The notes: a model not told the origin generated them from the sequence alone. A stretch of DNA of 64,000 nt from Prochilodus magdalenae (GCA_024036415.1 JAMWET010006964.1:62001-126000); one strand, 5' to 3'; numbered from the stretch's first letter, positions 26,301-34,809 are shown. Translations and numbers: made by a program.

Positions 26301-27579
26301 CATCCTATGTGCTTGAGACAGAAAAGTCTGAGAACCTCTAACACTGAGCCCTGGGAACCTTGGATCCTTGTTATATGGCTATGCTCCCGTTAAAGAGGGA
26401 AATACTTTTAGCACTTATACCAGCCTTCACAGAGCGAGCAAGCAATGAACAGAGCAGCCCATGGTTTCATATCATCAAAAAAAAAAATAATAGCATTACT
26501 AAAAGCCTAATTATACTTCAGCATATCCATGAGCATGTGCAGACTTCACGCGCAGACATTCAGAAGGGCGTCTCCTAGTATACTTTTACATAACTGGAGG
26601 GGCAGGATCCTGATCAGAACTGAAAAGTAGGAACAAGTTCCTGAGTTTTGAGTTTTCTCTGATTACTCTTTGTGTAAGTGATTACTTGTAATACACTCAA
26701 ATCCACTCATAAGTAGGATAGTGTTCCACCCTGAAGGAATCAACCCACAACAGTTGGTGTGGGTAGGTCTTGACATTTTGGAAGAAGACAGTGGCTAAAC
26801 GATATTCAAGTAGTTGCATGGTCGGTGCTGGGACATCAAGAAAGGGACGAGGGGCCTTAGAATTGCTGAGGGCCTGAACTGACCAGGACCTGAAGAGTGG
26901 GATCCACCCACGTTCGACAACATCAACAGATCCAAAACATCTGCAAGCAATGGCCGTTTGGCAGGTCATCTTTAGTGATGAGTCCCACTTTTGTCTTGGT
27001 GAAGACGACCAACAAAATCGTGTGTCATTTATTTTACCATACGTCTGTATAGCATTGCAATCCCACACTTCCCTTCTGAGCGCAGCTATTGTGTTGATGA
27101 TGAGTGTGTTGTGAAGATGGGTCGTGCTAATGTTACACTTGTTTTCCTCACCAGTTCTCAAGATGCTCCGTTAGATTTTGTGGAAGGTCTAGCGGGCGTT
27201 AAGTTTTGCTTGGATGGCCGATTAGTGTTAGGTTGACGCACAGCTCCACACATTGTTGCATAACATGTCAATGAAATTACGACGGTGCACGTGGCCCCTG
27301 CAAGCTACACTTACATGTGTTCTCTGAGATCCCTTTACAAATAGGCCTTAACTGTACTTAATTAATTGTGTGGATCGTCTCACCACCACCCCCACCCCCC
27401 CACCCCCCAACTTAATATGCACAACACCCTGGACATACACATTAGGAGTGCTGTGCTGAATGCTCCTACTGACCATCTTATCTGGTGTTATGACAGTGAT
27501 TTCCATCGTCCACTGTTCACGTTAACCCGTATGTGTTGTTTTTCAGAGTGAGCGAATTGAAAAAGGCCAGGGAACATGA
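5747..27579 (+). CDS. camta1: Calmodulin-binding transcription activator 1, C-terminal half (13 exons)
   Basis: CAMTA proteins are nuclear transcription regulators with a CG-1 DNA-binding domain, a TIG domain, ankyrin repeats and calmodulin-binding IQ motifs. Only the part after the TIG domain is here; CG-1 and TIG must lie left of base 1. The exons are 5747-5931, 6077-6273, 7079-7157, 7437-7770, 9659-10161, 12473-12651, 14076-14313, 15017-15088, 15356-15376, 16401-16600, 20149-20223, 22215-22245 and 27547-27579. All have AG/GT borders and phases that join without a frameshift, giving 714 whole codons' worth of protein after a split Asp codon. The product reads as a linker, ankyrin repeats ([40 protein letters not shown]), a Ser/Pro-rich middle, several IQ motifs ([40 protein letters not shown]) and the tail [10 protein letters not shown]. 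The tail matches CAMTA1 rather than CAMTA2 as I recall them. Whether this is the a or b teleost copy cannot be told. Confidence 0.95.
6077..6273 (+). CDS. camta1: camta1 exon: first ankyrin repeat
   Basis: Acceptor CCCGCAG|TGTGTG, donor GCG|GTGAGT, entry phase 0, exit after two bases of an Arg codon. It encodes [20 protein letters not shown] and [20 protein letters not shown], the latter a clear ankyrin repeat. It is almost identical to vertebrate CAMTA1 as I recall it. Confidence 0.95.
6274..7078. other. camta1 intron with Tc1-like transposase relic
   Basis: The only content seen besides intron sequence is a minus-strand transposase fragment at about 6665-6960, annotated separately. The intron ends with CTCTTTAG at 7078. 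Confidence 0.7.
6665..6960 (-). mobile_element. Tc1/mariner transposase relic (N-terminal HTH part)
   Basis: The minus-strand frame reads [19 protein letters not shown] and TPLLRKPL, which matches the paired-like helix-turn-helix region of teleost Tc1 transposases (typically STVRR..L...GL.G..A..KPLL). No DDE catalytic part follows, so the copy is a dead fragment inside an intron. Confidence 0.75.
7079..7157 (+). CDS. camta1: camta1 exon: between ankyrin repeats
   Basis: Acceptor CTCTTTAG, donor TTG|GTAAGT. After completing the split Arg it reads [20 protein letters not shown] then FSCTPL, matching CAMTA1. It exits in phase 0 directly before MWACALGH of the next exon, so an ankyrin repeat is split across the junction. 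Confidence 0.95.
7437..7770 (+). CDS. camta1: camta1 exon: second and third ankyrin repeats
   Basis: Acceptor CTCTGTAG, donor CCTG|GTGAGT. It encodes [20 protein letters not shown] and [20 protein letters not shown], two ankyrin units, then a Gln-rich acidic helix and a Ser/Pro-rich linker ([13 protein letters not shown] onward). It exits after one base (G) of an Asp codon. The linker diverges from mammals more than the repeats do. Confidence 0.95.
7965..8400. repeat. Dispersed repeat with palindromic MITE (8279-8357)
   Basis: Related to 59860-60350 (shared words given there). Its right part contains ATTCCACCTTAAATGGTGCT and the inverted GCATTTAAGGTGGAACAG, ends of the short MITE also at 34810-34916. 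Confidence 0.65.
8870..9330 (-). mobile_element. Tc1-like transposase C-terminal relic
   Basis: The minus-strand frame reads [20 protein letters not shown] then [12 protein letters not shown], resembling the Tc1 transposase end (..SMPRRI.AVI.AKGG.TKY). It is about 8 kb from, and inverted relative to, the copy at 940-1390. Confidence 0.65.
9659..10161 (+). CDS. camta1: camta1 exon: large Ser/Pro-rich exon
   Basis: Acceptor GTGTCCAG, donor CTGCAG|GTGAGT. Begins with [20 protein letters not shown], matching the CAMTA1 segment that follows the ankyrin repeats. It contains a basic patch ([10 protein letters not shown]) that could act as a nuclear localisation signal, then low-complexity Ser/Thr/Pro sequence, then [17 protein letters not shown], which is conserved. 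It exits in phase 0. Confidence 0.93.
10511..11220. repeat. Minisatellite, about 31-bp unit
   Basis: Imperfect tandem copies of a unit reading GACTGAGTAGGACTGAGTTG followed by GGCTGAGTTCA fill about 710 bp of a camta1 intron. It is built from a shorter CTGAGT(T/A)GG motif, so lengths vary by deletion or duplication of about 10-bp sub-units. The strand is strongly G-rich over C. Open frames here are repeat artefacts. Confidence 0.9.
11391..11595 (-). mobile_element. Partial copy of Tc1-like element (same family as 15491-16266)
   Basis: Begins with ACACTCATTGTTAAAAGAAT and the motif AGTTGCACCCAGAAG. From there to GGCGTTAGGCTGTCATGTTTGC it parallels the reverse complement of bases about 16060-16266. 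It is a terminal fragment with no coding part. Confidence 0.65.
11622..11686 (-). mobile_element. SINE/L2-type 3' tail fragment
   Basis: Contains ATTTAGCAGATGCTCTTATC followed by CAGAGCGACTTACAA, the reverse complement of the widespread teleost SINE/L2 tail also seen in the copies at 1636-2957. Only the tail is present. Confidence 0.7.
12473..12651 (+). CDS. camta1: camta1 exon: [18 protein letters not shown] segment
   Basis: Acceptor CGCCTACAG, donor GAG|GTGGGG (a weak +3 to +6). It encodes [20 protein letters not shown] then [20 protein letters not shown], both recognisable CAMTA1 segments. It exits after two bases of an Arg codon, completed by the first base of the exon at 14076. Confidence 0.94.
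12652..14075. other. camta1 intron
   Basis: Apart from the miniature element at 13261-13507 the sequence is A/T-rich without recognisable content. The acceptor is TGTGTAG at 14075. Confidence 0.7.
13261..13507. mobile_element. MITE with about 30-bp terminal inverted repeats (copy 1)
   Basis: Left end CGTCGCTGTCCAATGAAAAA, right end TTTTTCTTTGGACAGCGACG, near-perfect reverse complements continuing inward to TATCTCC/GGAGATA. Flanks are TATAT on the left and ATATA on the right, consistent with an A/T-rich target duplication. No transposase is encoded. Copies occur at 25196-25471, 51082-51326 and, shorter and inverted, 36562-36690. Confidence 0.85.
14076..14313 (+). CDS. camta1: camta1 exon: start of IQ region
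   Basis: Acceptor ATGTGTAG, donor AAG|GTACAG. It reads [20 protein letters not shown], then [16 protein letters not shown], then [20 protein letters not shown] and RKYK, the first IQ-like calmodulin-binding helix. It exits in phase 0. The match to CAMTA1 is close in the second half and looser in the Pro/Ser-rich first half. Confidence 0.95.
15017..15088 (+). CDS. camta1: camta1 exon: IQ motif
   Basis: Acceptor TTCCTGCAG, donor CAG|GTAGGT, 24 codons, phase 0 at both ends. It encodes [20 protein letters not shown] followed by KYKQ, an IQ motif that binds calmodulin in the family. The preceding intron has a (CT)n tract at about 14840-14875. Confidence 0.95.
15356..15376 (+). CDS. camta1: camta1 21-base microexon (LTWIALK)
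   Basis: Acceptor TCTTCTTTTAAAAG, then CTA ACA TGG ATA GCC TTG AAG, then donor GTAAGC. Seven codons, phase 0 at both ends. LTWIALK is an optional insert between KYKQ and YALYKK that I recall from CAMTA1 isoforms. Being 3n, inclusion or skipping both keep the frame, so this is probably an alternatively spliced exon inside the IQ region. Confidence 0.88.
15491..16266 (+). mobile_element. Degenerate Tc1-like transposon
   Basis: Left end AATACACTCATTAAAATTA, right end TTGATGATGAGTGTAAATT, an inverted-repeat pair. The interior has frameshifted transposase remains: a segment reading [18 protein letters not shown] and a later DESRF motif of the DDE domain (about 15850-15865), immediately followed by a stop. 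The family also appears at about 3450-3560, 11391-11595 and 26691-27110. Confidence 0.75.
16401..16600 (+). CDS. camta1: camta1 exon: tandem IQ motifs
   Basis: Acceptor CTTTGGCAG, donor CAG|GTAACT. It reads [20 protein letters not shown], then [20 protein letters not shown], then a basic tail ending LVQHKLR. These are two strong IQ motifs. It exits after two bases of a codon. The basic tail differs from mammals while the IQ core is nearly unchanged. Confidence 0.96.
16834..18373. repeat. Minisatellite, 54-bp unit
   Basis: About 28 imperfect copies of a unit built from TGTACTGTAAGTAGTGTGTT, GGTGTACAGTAACTCAG and TAAGTGTAATGTGTTAG. Because 54 is a multiple of three, the minus strand has a long open frame with an 18-residue period ([18 protein letters not shown]); this is an artefact. 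The unit also carries repeated GTAAGT, a consensus 5' splice site, on the sense strand of camta1. Confidence 0.92.
18374..20148. other. camta1 intron with Tc1 fragment
   Basis: Besides the Tc1 5' fragment at about 19155-19640 no structure is recognised. It closes with the acceptor TTCTGTTTCAG at 20148. Confidence 0.6.
19155..19640 (+). mobile_element. Tc1-like transposon, 5' fragment
   Basis: Starts with the teleost Tc1 end ACAGGGGTTGGACAATGAAA. From 19341 an open frame reads [20 protein letters not shown] then [20 protein letters not shown], the helix-turn-helix DNA-binding part of a transposase, and stops at TAG near 19505. The catalytic part and the right end are missing, so it cannot move. 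Confidence 0.85.
20149..20223 (+). CDS. camta1: camta1 exon: last IQ/basic helix
   Basis: Acceptor CTGTTTCAG, donor CAG|GTAATC. After completing an Arg codon it reads [20 protein letters not shown] and RCRH, a conserved CAMTA1 basic helix. It exits after two bases (AG). Confidence 0.95.
20277..20313. repeat. (CA)n microsatellite
   Basis: Run of ACAC dinucleotides with single interruptions, just after a camta1 exon. Confidence 0.85.
20930..21460. repeat. Diverged dispersed repeat (pair with 52725-53045)
   Basis: Shares an ordered set of segments with 52725-53045: TGCCTTCCAAAC/TGCCCTCCAAAC, GGAATCTCTGG/GGAACTCCCAA, CATCACTCTG, CAAAAGATA, GTCCGGA, and GATATGCCAAAAATGG/GATGTGCCAAAAATTG with GGGCTGGCAG/GAGCTGGCAG. 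The two are old copies of one unidentified element. Confidence 0.6.
22215..22245 (+). CDS. camta1: camta1 31-base exon
   Basis: Acceptor ..TAATGCGAAG, donor CGG|GTGAGT. Joined to the two bases left by the previous exon it reads [11 protein letters not shown], matching the CAMTA1 C-terminal segment SPLVDHRLYKR as I recall it. It exits in phase 0 before [10 protein letters not shown]. The upstream pyrimidine tract is short and T/G-rich. Confidence 0.9.
23071..23469. repeat. TCTG/TCTA tetranucleotide microsatellite
   Basis: About 400 bp of mixed CTGT and CTAT tetranucleotides. Blocks containing CTGTATATCTATCT recur about every 70 bp, showing secondary duplication of larger blocks. It lies in the last camta1 intron. 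Confidence 0.92.
25196..25471. mobile_element. MITE (copy 2 of the 13261-13507 family)
   Basis: Ends TGTGGCTGTCTAAAGAAAAA and TTTTTCTTTGGACAGCGACA; interior shares GGAAAGACGTCTGGTTCCAT and GAGGTTTTTGGCCTCTCCTG with copy 1. It has an extra A/T-rich TTTATTTTTAG insert near its left end. Confidence 0.85.
25726..25900. mobile_element. hAT-type non-autonomous element fragment
   Basis: CAGGGATCCCAACCTCTGGG followed by CCACAAACCACAAGTGGGC resembles the common hAT end CAGGGGTCCCCAAACTNNGGNCC. No transposase is present. Confidence 0.5.
26691..27110 (+). mobile_element. Tc1-like element copy, internally deleted
   Basis: Left end ATACACTCAAATCCACTCAT, right end GTGTTGATGATGAGTGTG. It shares ACCCTGAAGGAATCAACCCA, TTTAGTGATGAGTCCCACTT and TTGCAATCCCACACTTCCCT with 15491-16266. 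The coding remains are broken. Confidence 0.7.
27547..27579 (+). CDS. camta1: camta1 last coding exon and stop
   Basis: Acceptor GTTTTTCAG, then AGT GAG CGA ATT GAA AAA GGC CAG GGA ACA TGA, reading [10 protein letters not shown] and stop. This is the CAMTA1 C-terminus as I recall it. Confidence 0.95.
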   Translation, partial: SERIEKGQGT

Positions 27580-28155
27580 GAGTATCCAGAAGAGCCCCCT
27601 CACAATGTGACATCACTCTCCAGACTTTTTCGTGTTTTTCTGTTTCAACCAGACGTTTTACAAGAGGAAAAAGAAAAAAAAAAACGACAAAAAAGAATTC
27701 TGCGGGAAGACTGCAACTCTGCAACTTCTTACTAAACAGTACTACTGACTCCTGCTACTATTCGACAGCGTTTCTTTTTCATATCTCCTTCTTCCTTCTG
27801 TCTTTCTTTTATGAGGGAAAGAGCCAACTTACTGGAGGAAGAACATTTGCTTCATGGCATTTTTTGCACTTTTTCATGGATTGGTTTTTAGTTTTTGTTT
27901 CTTTCTTGTTTTTTCGGAGCGCATCAAAACGTTTTGCTGGGAATGGGACTGAAACAGGTCTCTCGTCGTGAAGGAATCAACAGAAAGGAGATGGCTGGCA
28001 AGCGACAGTGTGCACAAAATATATGGTGAATAGTGGATGCGTGGAGAAACCACCTGGCAGGACCTGCTTTGGGGCTCCCGAATTTTGTAATTGATTTGCA
28101 TTCGAATTTGTGGCAAGATTTGTGTATGAGAGCGACTATTTTTGTTTACCAAAAA

Positions 28156-28169
28156 AATAAATCAATAAA
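28156..28169 (+). terminator. Proximal poly(A) signal pair (camta1)
   Basis: Two AATAAA hexamers 8 bp apart, 577 bp after the stop codon, followed by T/G-rich sequence (TGACGTGGTTTTC, TTTGGTTGATGGTTTTT), as expected downstream of a cleavage site. Confidence 0.55.
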
Positions 28170-28312
28170 AAAATAACGTTGATACTCTGACGTGGTTTTC
28201 TATGTTTGGTTGATGGTTTTTCGCACATTTTTGTGCAACATTTAACATGTTGGGATATTCGATTCTTTAGAGAATCCAACATTAACAATGCAGATTGGAG
28301 AGACCAAACGTC

Positions 28313-28665
28313 CCTGGTGGGGGGTTGGGGTGCGCGTGTGCCGGAGTTTGGGGGGTGGGGGTGGTGGTGTCTGGTTGTCCGTGGTGCTGTGTGTTGCTGT
28401 GTTGGGTGGGGGGGGGGGGTTCTGCTGGGGTGTTTTGCAGGGTTGGGGTGTGGGGGTGGTGGGGGGTGGGGGGTGCGTAGGCGTTTGGTCGGGTGCGGGG
28501 CCGAACGCGCCTGGGTAAATGTCGCGATGGTTGCAGGGGGAACGGTAGTTGGGGAGTGTACGACAGACAGTCCAAGTGCTTGGTGGGATGTGAATGGTAG
28601 GGGTGTGAACAAAGTGTAGGAAAGGTGGAAGTGAGCGAGATGGTCGTGGTTTGGGGGGGGGGTCA
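28313..28665. other. G-rich strand-asymmetric block
   Basis: Many runs of four or more G on the + strand (GGGGGGTTGGGG, GGGGGGTGGGGGTGG, GGTGGGGGGGGGG, GGGGGGGGGTC), able to form G-quadruplexes in RNA if transcribed with camta1. The minus-strand proline/histidine-rich open frame across it is a composition artefact. Confidence 0.75.
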
Positions 28666-31600
28666 CTTGTTCCCGCCGCCCCGTCTTGCCTCCTTCCTCG
28701 TGTGCTAGTGTAGGGTCAAAATTGAGGGTGGAGGTGTATTGTTGTGTGGTATGTGTAGAGAATTGTCCTGTAGTTGACATGTAGCATGTTTTTTTAATTG
28801 TGGTCCTAATTCTCTCTATGGATTCCGGTTCAGGCGTTTGGCAATGTGTGCAGAATCGGACTGTTGTGGACCTAGAAATCGCTACGCCGCAATTAGGGAA
28901 AATATAAAAGTAGGGGGTGTGGTTAGGCTCAAATTGTTAATACGCATGAAATCTAGGGTGCGTCAATGTGATGGACACAAGACCCGTATATGTGGCTGTC
29001 TGTAACATTAGGCTTGTGCCCTTCAGTTTCTTGTTCAGTTTATGTATTTATTTATTTTATTCATTTTATTTAATCTCCATGAACATAATGGAGTCGCTAA
29101 TTGCCATTGGCCAAGTCGCTATAGGTTTTCATTCGCCTCATTTTGGTGTTTTTTTTTTTATTTTGTAGTAGTAGTAGTCATTGATGATGCTCTTGTTCTG
29201 TTAACGCAAACTTCTTAGGCTCTTTAGTCCTTTGAAGGGAAGATCACATGCATTGCCTTGATATCCTTAGAGATTCTCTAATGGGTCCCTAAGCTAGCCC
29301 TCCAGCTAGGGGTTAGACAAATCCATATTTTTGACAATTTGAGTGGTTTCTGTACATAAAGAGGGTCGCCGGCACAGCACGTGAAGCAAAACATTTATCT
29401 GAACGGGATTGTATTTTAGAAATATATTATTTTCTTCATTATAAAAGGGGTCAAAACAGGTCAGAGTTGAAATCTGAATATTTGTATAGTTTTGTTTGAA
29501 TGCCTAATAAGTATGGTTGTATTGTTTTGTATATACTGTAAATACCTGGGATAAAGATGAGCTATGTGCATGAAAATCAAAGATATGGGGGGGAAAAAAA
29601 GATAAACGATTTAAAAAACAAAAACGAACAAAAATGAACAAAAAAAAAACCAAACAAACAGCATTAGTGGCTATGCTCTGTAAAACTATTTCACTATAAG
29701 AGTATTTTTCTTTTACTTTGAATGTTCTGGAGAAGAACATTTTGCTAAAGCATGACCTTACTGCAGATATGAAAAATACCGTACTTATGAGGTAGAAGAA
29801 AACAGCATTATCGTTAGACGAAAAAGGTTATGTTTACATCTGTTTGTTTCATCAGGCTACCAAGAGTCTTTTTTGCCATTGGTGCCAAGTAATGTGAATG
29901 CTACTGCTTAACGAGAAAAAAACGATGTTCATACACTACAATAGAACTAACATCAACTCTCATCAAACCCTCATATCTCCAACACCGCTGACCAGTGAAC
30001 ATGGAAAGTGCCACAGAGGGGTGGAGTATTCGACAAGTAGCCTTTCAGTCTCCCACATAGCCCTTTTTTTATTTAGCCTAATTGAACACACTAGGTAGGA
30101 ATAAAACTGCTACGCTTCCCTTCCCATTAAAATTCTACAATGATGCTGCTGTCTGGTTGGGATCTAATCTATGCTCCCTCTTTAAATCTCCGATGGAACA
30201 CTGCAGGATGCTTTCGGAGCATATAGGACACCTCGGTGCTAAAAATCGACGGATCCTGAAAGACACCCGAAGGTTAAAAGGTTTGGCCAATGTTGAGCTT
30301 TGGCTTTGAACCAGAAGTTTGCACATTTAGGCACGTGAGTAGCTTCCATCACATGTTCCAGCAGCTTTTAAGAGGCGTGTCCAGCTAGAGCTTAGGAGAT
30401 AAAACATTTCCAGTGAAGTATTTGATGAACACAAATAGCTGTCTTTTTATGTTTTAAAGAAGGGAATTGTCCATTGTGCATTTTTGTACTTGAGTTTCCT
30501 TTTTAAAAGTTTGTTTTCTACGACATTATGTAACATTTGCTGTTGATTTTCACTTTTGTGTTGGGAATTTCTGTATGTTGTATATCCGGAGTGTTCATGT
30601 GGGAAGTGCCTAATTATATTTTAACTACAGCAAATTTCAGTCAGCATGCAATGTAAAAAACGAATGCCGAATTTGGGTAATGTAAAGGTATTTCCATTCT
30701 CCGCCATATTTGAGGCTCTTAGATATTACCATGTGTTGTTTTTCCCTTTTTTTTTTTAACCCCATTTTTTCCTCTCAGTTTCTCTTACACTACATATTTG
30801 AACGCTTATCTTAAGCCTATTGGAACTGCCAATCAAAAAAAAAACAACAACAGCACCATTAAGGACTTCACCTACAGTCCTGTGGATATTGCCTTGCGTT
30901 CATTCATTCCAGAAGCAGTTTAGGTTGTCAGCTATATCGCACTACTACAGCAACTCGAGAAGGTCTTATTATGCTTGCATGGGAAACATAGATAACCGGG
31001 TGAATAACCAGCACCCAAAGCATGCTTATTTTTGTAGATTCGGTAGTCAGGTAGACTTGTTGAAGAAATAATGTTCTGTAAAGCGACGTTGGTTTAGCAG
31101 CTCAGAGAACCCTAAAGGATGTAGGTGCCTCAAAACCAATGAGCGGCCTACGGTGAAAGGAATCGATGGGCACCTCCCAGTATTCGCTTTTCCTGGGGCA
31201 GGCAGTGGCTGGGGTGGCACAAACGTTTCTCAAACGAGGTTTAGTTCCTAGTTGAGTTTCACATCAGAGTTCAATTCCGCTTCATTCGTTATTTAGCTTC
31301 CGGTCACGTCAGCTGGTCAAAAACTCTCTTCATCGAACTATCTTCACGTCCACTTGGGCACGACAGTGCTGCGTCCGTAGCTGAACGCGTCAGAGTGTCC
31401 GTCGCACTTACGGGCAGTTGATAACCGCAACCTCTTGAGTGAATCTCCTAGCGTTAGTGAAGAGTTAGCCTCACTTTTGTATTTTTACTCAGGGTGCCAA
31501 AACTGGGGAGAGGGGAAGTGGAGCAGGTCACTGGAGAATCAGCTGCTGCTTACTGGGGAAGAGTCCGAGCCAGTCTTGATCAAATTACTGTGATTTTGAT

Positions 31601-32681
31601 TCTTTTCATGCTGTTGATTTTTGGATCACATGGGCTAATTTTGTCTTATCATAGAAAATGGCCACCGTCCCTGGAAGGAACCCCATCGAAAGTGGCGACT
31701 GTGTCCTCTAGCCTAGCTTAGAGAGATCGGCATCTCTGCTAGCAGAAAGCTAAGTAGTGCTACGTGAGCTACAGTCCTGTACGTGCTGACATTTCAGACA
31801 GAAACACTGCCATTGATAGACACAGTGTATGAATGAAAGTACGGCGTAAATTGCAGAACTGACTTGATTTCTTATGTAGTCTGTTTTTCTTTTATTTAGC
31901 GTTTAGAAACAGGGTGCTTGAGAAGTGTTAGCATGACCATGGACACGGTTAGCAGTTAGCAGTTAGCAGGAGTAACTTGCTATCGTCTCTACTTTCCTCA
32001 GAGCATCTGAAATGACCTCCCCCAGAACATGGTCTTTAGTCACGATAGACCTCAAGTTGGGCTCGCAGACGTATCTAGCCGAGCTTCTGTTTCCGTCACG
32101 TTTTCGTCATTACCGAGACTACCTTTCCTCCTCTTCTTCTGTTAGCTGCACCCATATTTATATATATATATATATTTATGAAGGCACGCGGAGATAACCG
32201 AGCCAAAATCCGTCCCACAGAGTTCTTCATTTGTGGACACAGAGCAATAAACACGTCTTACCGAAGTCGAGACCTGCAGACCTAACAGAGACGGGCAAAA
32301 ACGACAAAGTCAAACAATTGGACACATGCAGTTGACGTTCAACTTATGCAAAAATGCCAGTAGGCTATTGCGAGATTAGCGTTCAGTAGGCCTAGTTTAT
32401 GGACAGCAGTTTATAGGACACCCTTTACAGATCTGCACGTTTTCATCACTTCCAGAACCCAGAAAAATAGCGGCCCTGCTTTTATTCCAGGCTACTGGGG
32501 CCCTTGACACTTTGCATGTATAACTAGTGTTTAGATCTCTTTTTCTCTCCTCTCTAGCTGTCTTTCTCTCTGTCTTTCCCTGTTATGTAGCCCTTTTCCT
32601 TCCTGTCCCTCCAAATTTGTTTAGCTGTTTTGATTTTTTTTTTTATGTTGTTTTTCTTTGTGTAATCCAGCTGTTTTTCTT

Positions 32682-32712
<31 letters not shown>

Positions 32713-32897
32713 TTCTCTCTCCCCTTCCCTGGTTTGTAAGTTTTATTTTTGTAATTGTGCATGTAAAACCGTCACTGAATCGATGGATATGTTAAAAAAA
32801 GAGAACTCAGCTGCTGAAGCCATGCAAAATGTTTTGAATTGCCCTTAAAATATGAAAGATGTTTTCTGAATGCTTTATATTCTTTCTGCTGTAAAAT

Positions 32898-32903
32898 AAT
32901 AAA
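32898..32903 (+). terminator. Distal poly(A) signal (camta1)
   Basis: AATAAA within GTAAAATAATAAAAAGGGGG. Beyond it, recognisable transposon repeats resume, which fits the end of a transcribed and constrained region. Confidence 0.5.
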
Positions 32904-33189
32904 AAGGGGGAAAAATGAAGAAAAAAAATCTGCTTCAGGATGGCTTTTCATGACCTACAAGGTTATATGGGACTAACCTGCAGCACTCAGTGTAGCTCCA
33001 AATCTGCTGGACACAACTAGCACAAGTCAGTCGACTCATCCACCCCACCTTCTGGACACTGGATACACCGCAGCATTGTTTTGCCGGGCTATGTAGAATT
33101 GTAGTTCTACAATTACAGACTACAATCACAGTTCCATTATTAATGCATTCCATATTACATAATTCATTATGCTACCTTTACCGCATCCA

Positions 33190-33590
33190 TCAATGGTCTG
33201 GACCACCAGAGAGCAGGTATTGTGTCGATGGTGGGTCATTTCAGCAGTGACACGGACATGGTGGTGGTGTGTTAGTGTGTGTTGTGCTGGTGTGAGTAGA
33301 TCAGACACAGCAGTACTGTTGGACACCTCATTGTCACTGCCTGACTGAGTCCATCAACAAAAACTATCCACCATCCTGTGACCACAGATGAAGGACTCGA
33401 GGACGACCATCACAAACTGTGCGACAGCAGACCTGATGACTTTACATCTACAGGTACAAGGTAGGCGTGTCTAATAGAGTGGACACAGTGTTTACCCACT
33501 CCAGCAGCACTGCTGAATCTGATCCACTAACACCAGCACCACACATACTAACACACCACCACCTCATCAGTGTCACTACTTGACTATAGC
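33190..33590. mobile_element. Palindromic dispersed repeat
   Basis: The left arm (GACACGGACATGGTGGTGGT then GTGTTAGTGTGTGTTGTGCT) and right arm (AGCACCACACATACTAACAC then ACCACCACCTCATCAGTGTC) are inverted repeats around a unique core. A partial copy lies at about 3535-3660 (ACATATGGTGGTGTGTTAGT). It looks like a non-autonomous DNA transposon; no protein is encoded. Confidence 0.7.
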
Positions 33591-33842
33591 AGAAACAGAT
33601 AGGTCCAGATCAGCTAAAGCTGGGTAATAATATAGGGTGTTTAAAAGTGAAAGCCTTAGCATGCAAAAGCCGCATAAGTGTGTCTGTTTAGGATTGGTAA
33701 TAACACAGTTAATGATTAATGCTGTACGATATACTGGTCATGTGCAGTTTAAGGTGGTCACCCAGCATGGTAATGGTAAGCACACGCAGCATCCAAAACT
33801 ACATACGCTGGTTAAAGTTATGAGCAGCAATGCTCGGCTGTA

Positions 33843-34060
33843 ATATGGCTAGAGGGTTAGATGGGTTCCCTCCTCAAGCCTTATTCCTCTCGAGGTTTCT
33901 TCCTGACTCGAGAGAGTTTTTCCTCGCCGCTGTTGCTTTAAGTGGGGTTGGATCCGGATTCCCTTTCCTACGTCTGTACACGGACTCCGTGTTTTTCTTT
34001 TTCGCTTTTTTCTGTGAAGCTGTTTTAAGACATCCGTTGTAAAAATAAAAAAAAAACATA
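33843..34060. repeat. Common teleost interspersed repeat
   Basis: GAGGTTTCTTCCTGACTCGA then GAGAGTTTTTCCTCGCCGCT and GTGAAGCTGTTTTAAGACA follow the pattern of a repeat frequent in teleost genomes. A reverse-oriented relative is at about 45410-45700 (AAGAAACCTTAAGAGGAACC). Confidence 0.6.
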
Positions 34061-34205
34061 TAAATAAATATTGGTTGATGGATTGAATATTATTTTAACC
34101 CCAAGCTGAATGCCATAAATGTAAACACCCTAGCTACATGCTAACATAGTAACCTGATACAATACAACCTGATAAGTTTGGGCAACAACACCAGTGTACT
34201 AGTGT

Positions 34206-34570
34206 AACAGGGTGGTTGAGGCACAGTGGTTTTATTGAAGTTTGTCCGGGAGACAGGGGTCAAAACACAGGTGGGTATCAACAAAGACATGTCCATAAAG
34301 ACAGTGACGACAGCCAGGAACAAAACAAGGGTCAAAACTCAGGCATAAACACAACACTACAAAACACAGGGAACCAAAACAGAAGGGAACCACGGCATAG
34401 AACTCACAAAACAGAGACTTCGCGACTAACAGTGCAAACAAAGGAGTCTTAATAGAAGTCCAAATGAGTTCCAGATTAGTATCAGGTGTGGGCGGAGCCA
34501 GGGTGGAGCAGGAAGAGCTGTGCAATGACATGAAGTAACCAGAGGGGGCGTTGTGTGACATATGGACATG
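34206..34570. repeat. Unclassified dispersed repeat
   Basis: GGTTTTATTGAAGTTTGTCC, many CAAAACA motifs, GGGCGGAGCC and AGAGGGGGCG give it the look of an interspersed element (LTR or SINE type). No second copy is in the window, so this is composition-based only. Confidence 0.35.
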
Positions 34571-34809
34571 ACCAGACAGACAGACAAGTAAGTGACAACT
34601 TTCAAACTGTCTAACCTAGCATGCTTATATCATTAGTATAGCATATTAGATGTAATAGTGTTTTAAACATTCTCATGTGGTTTTAATGTTAATTCAGTAG
34701 ATCTTAATTTCACTGTGTCCCTCTGGATAATCTGATTTAGGTTTTTTTATAACATCCTTTTAATGCTGGTTACATTTTCTGATAAGGACATTTGACAGCT
34801 TCTTTTTCA

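Larger units (their letters stand above)
22246..27546. other. Last camta1 intron
   Basis: It contains the tetranucleotide array, one MITE, a hAT-like fragment and a Tc1-like relic (each listed), in A/T-rich DNA without recognisable exons. It ends with the acceptor TGTTGTTTTTCAG at 27546. Confidence 0.7.
27580..32920 (+). other. camta1: Probable camta1 3' untranslated region
   Basis: The sequence after the stop lacks the transposon relics that fill the introns and intergenic DNA and is rich in T and A runs. It has AATAAA at 28156-28161 and 28164-28169 and at 32898-32903. No other gene is recognisable. CAMTA1 has a multi-kilobase 3' UTR in mammals. The exact end is an inference; a shorter UTR ending near 28190 and a longer one ending near 32920 are both compatible. 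Confidence 0.55.

Noticed and set aside
28136..28780. 214-codon Pro/His-rich minus-strand frame
   Set aside because: Mirror of the G-rich block; no family, no signal, biased composition explains the lack of stops.
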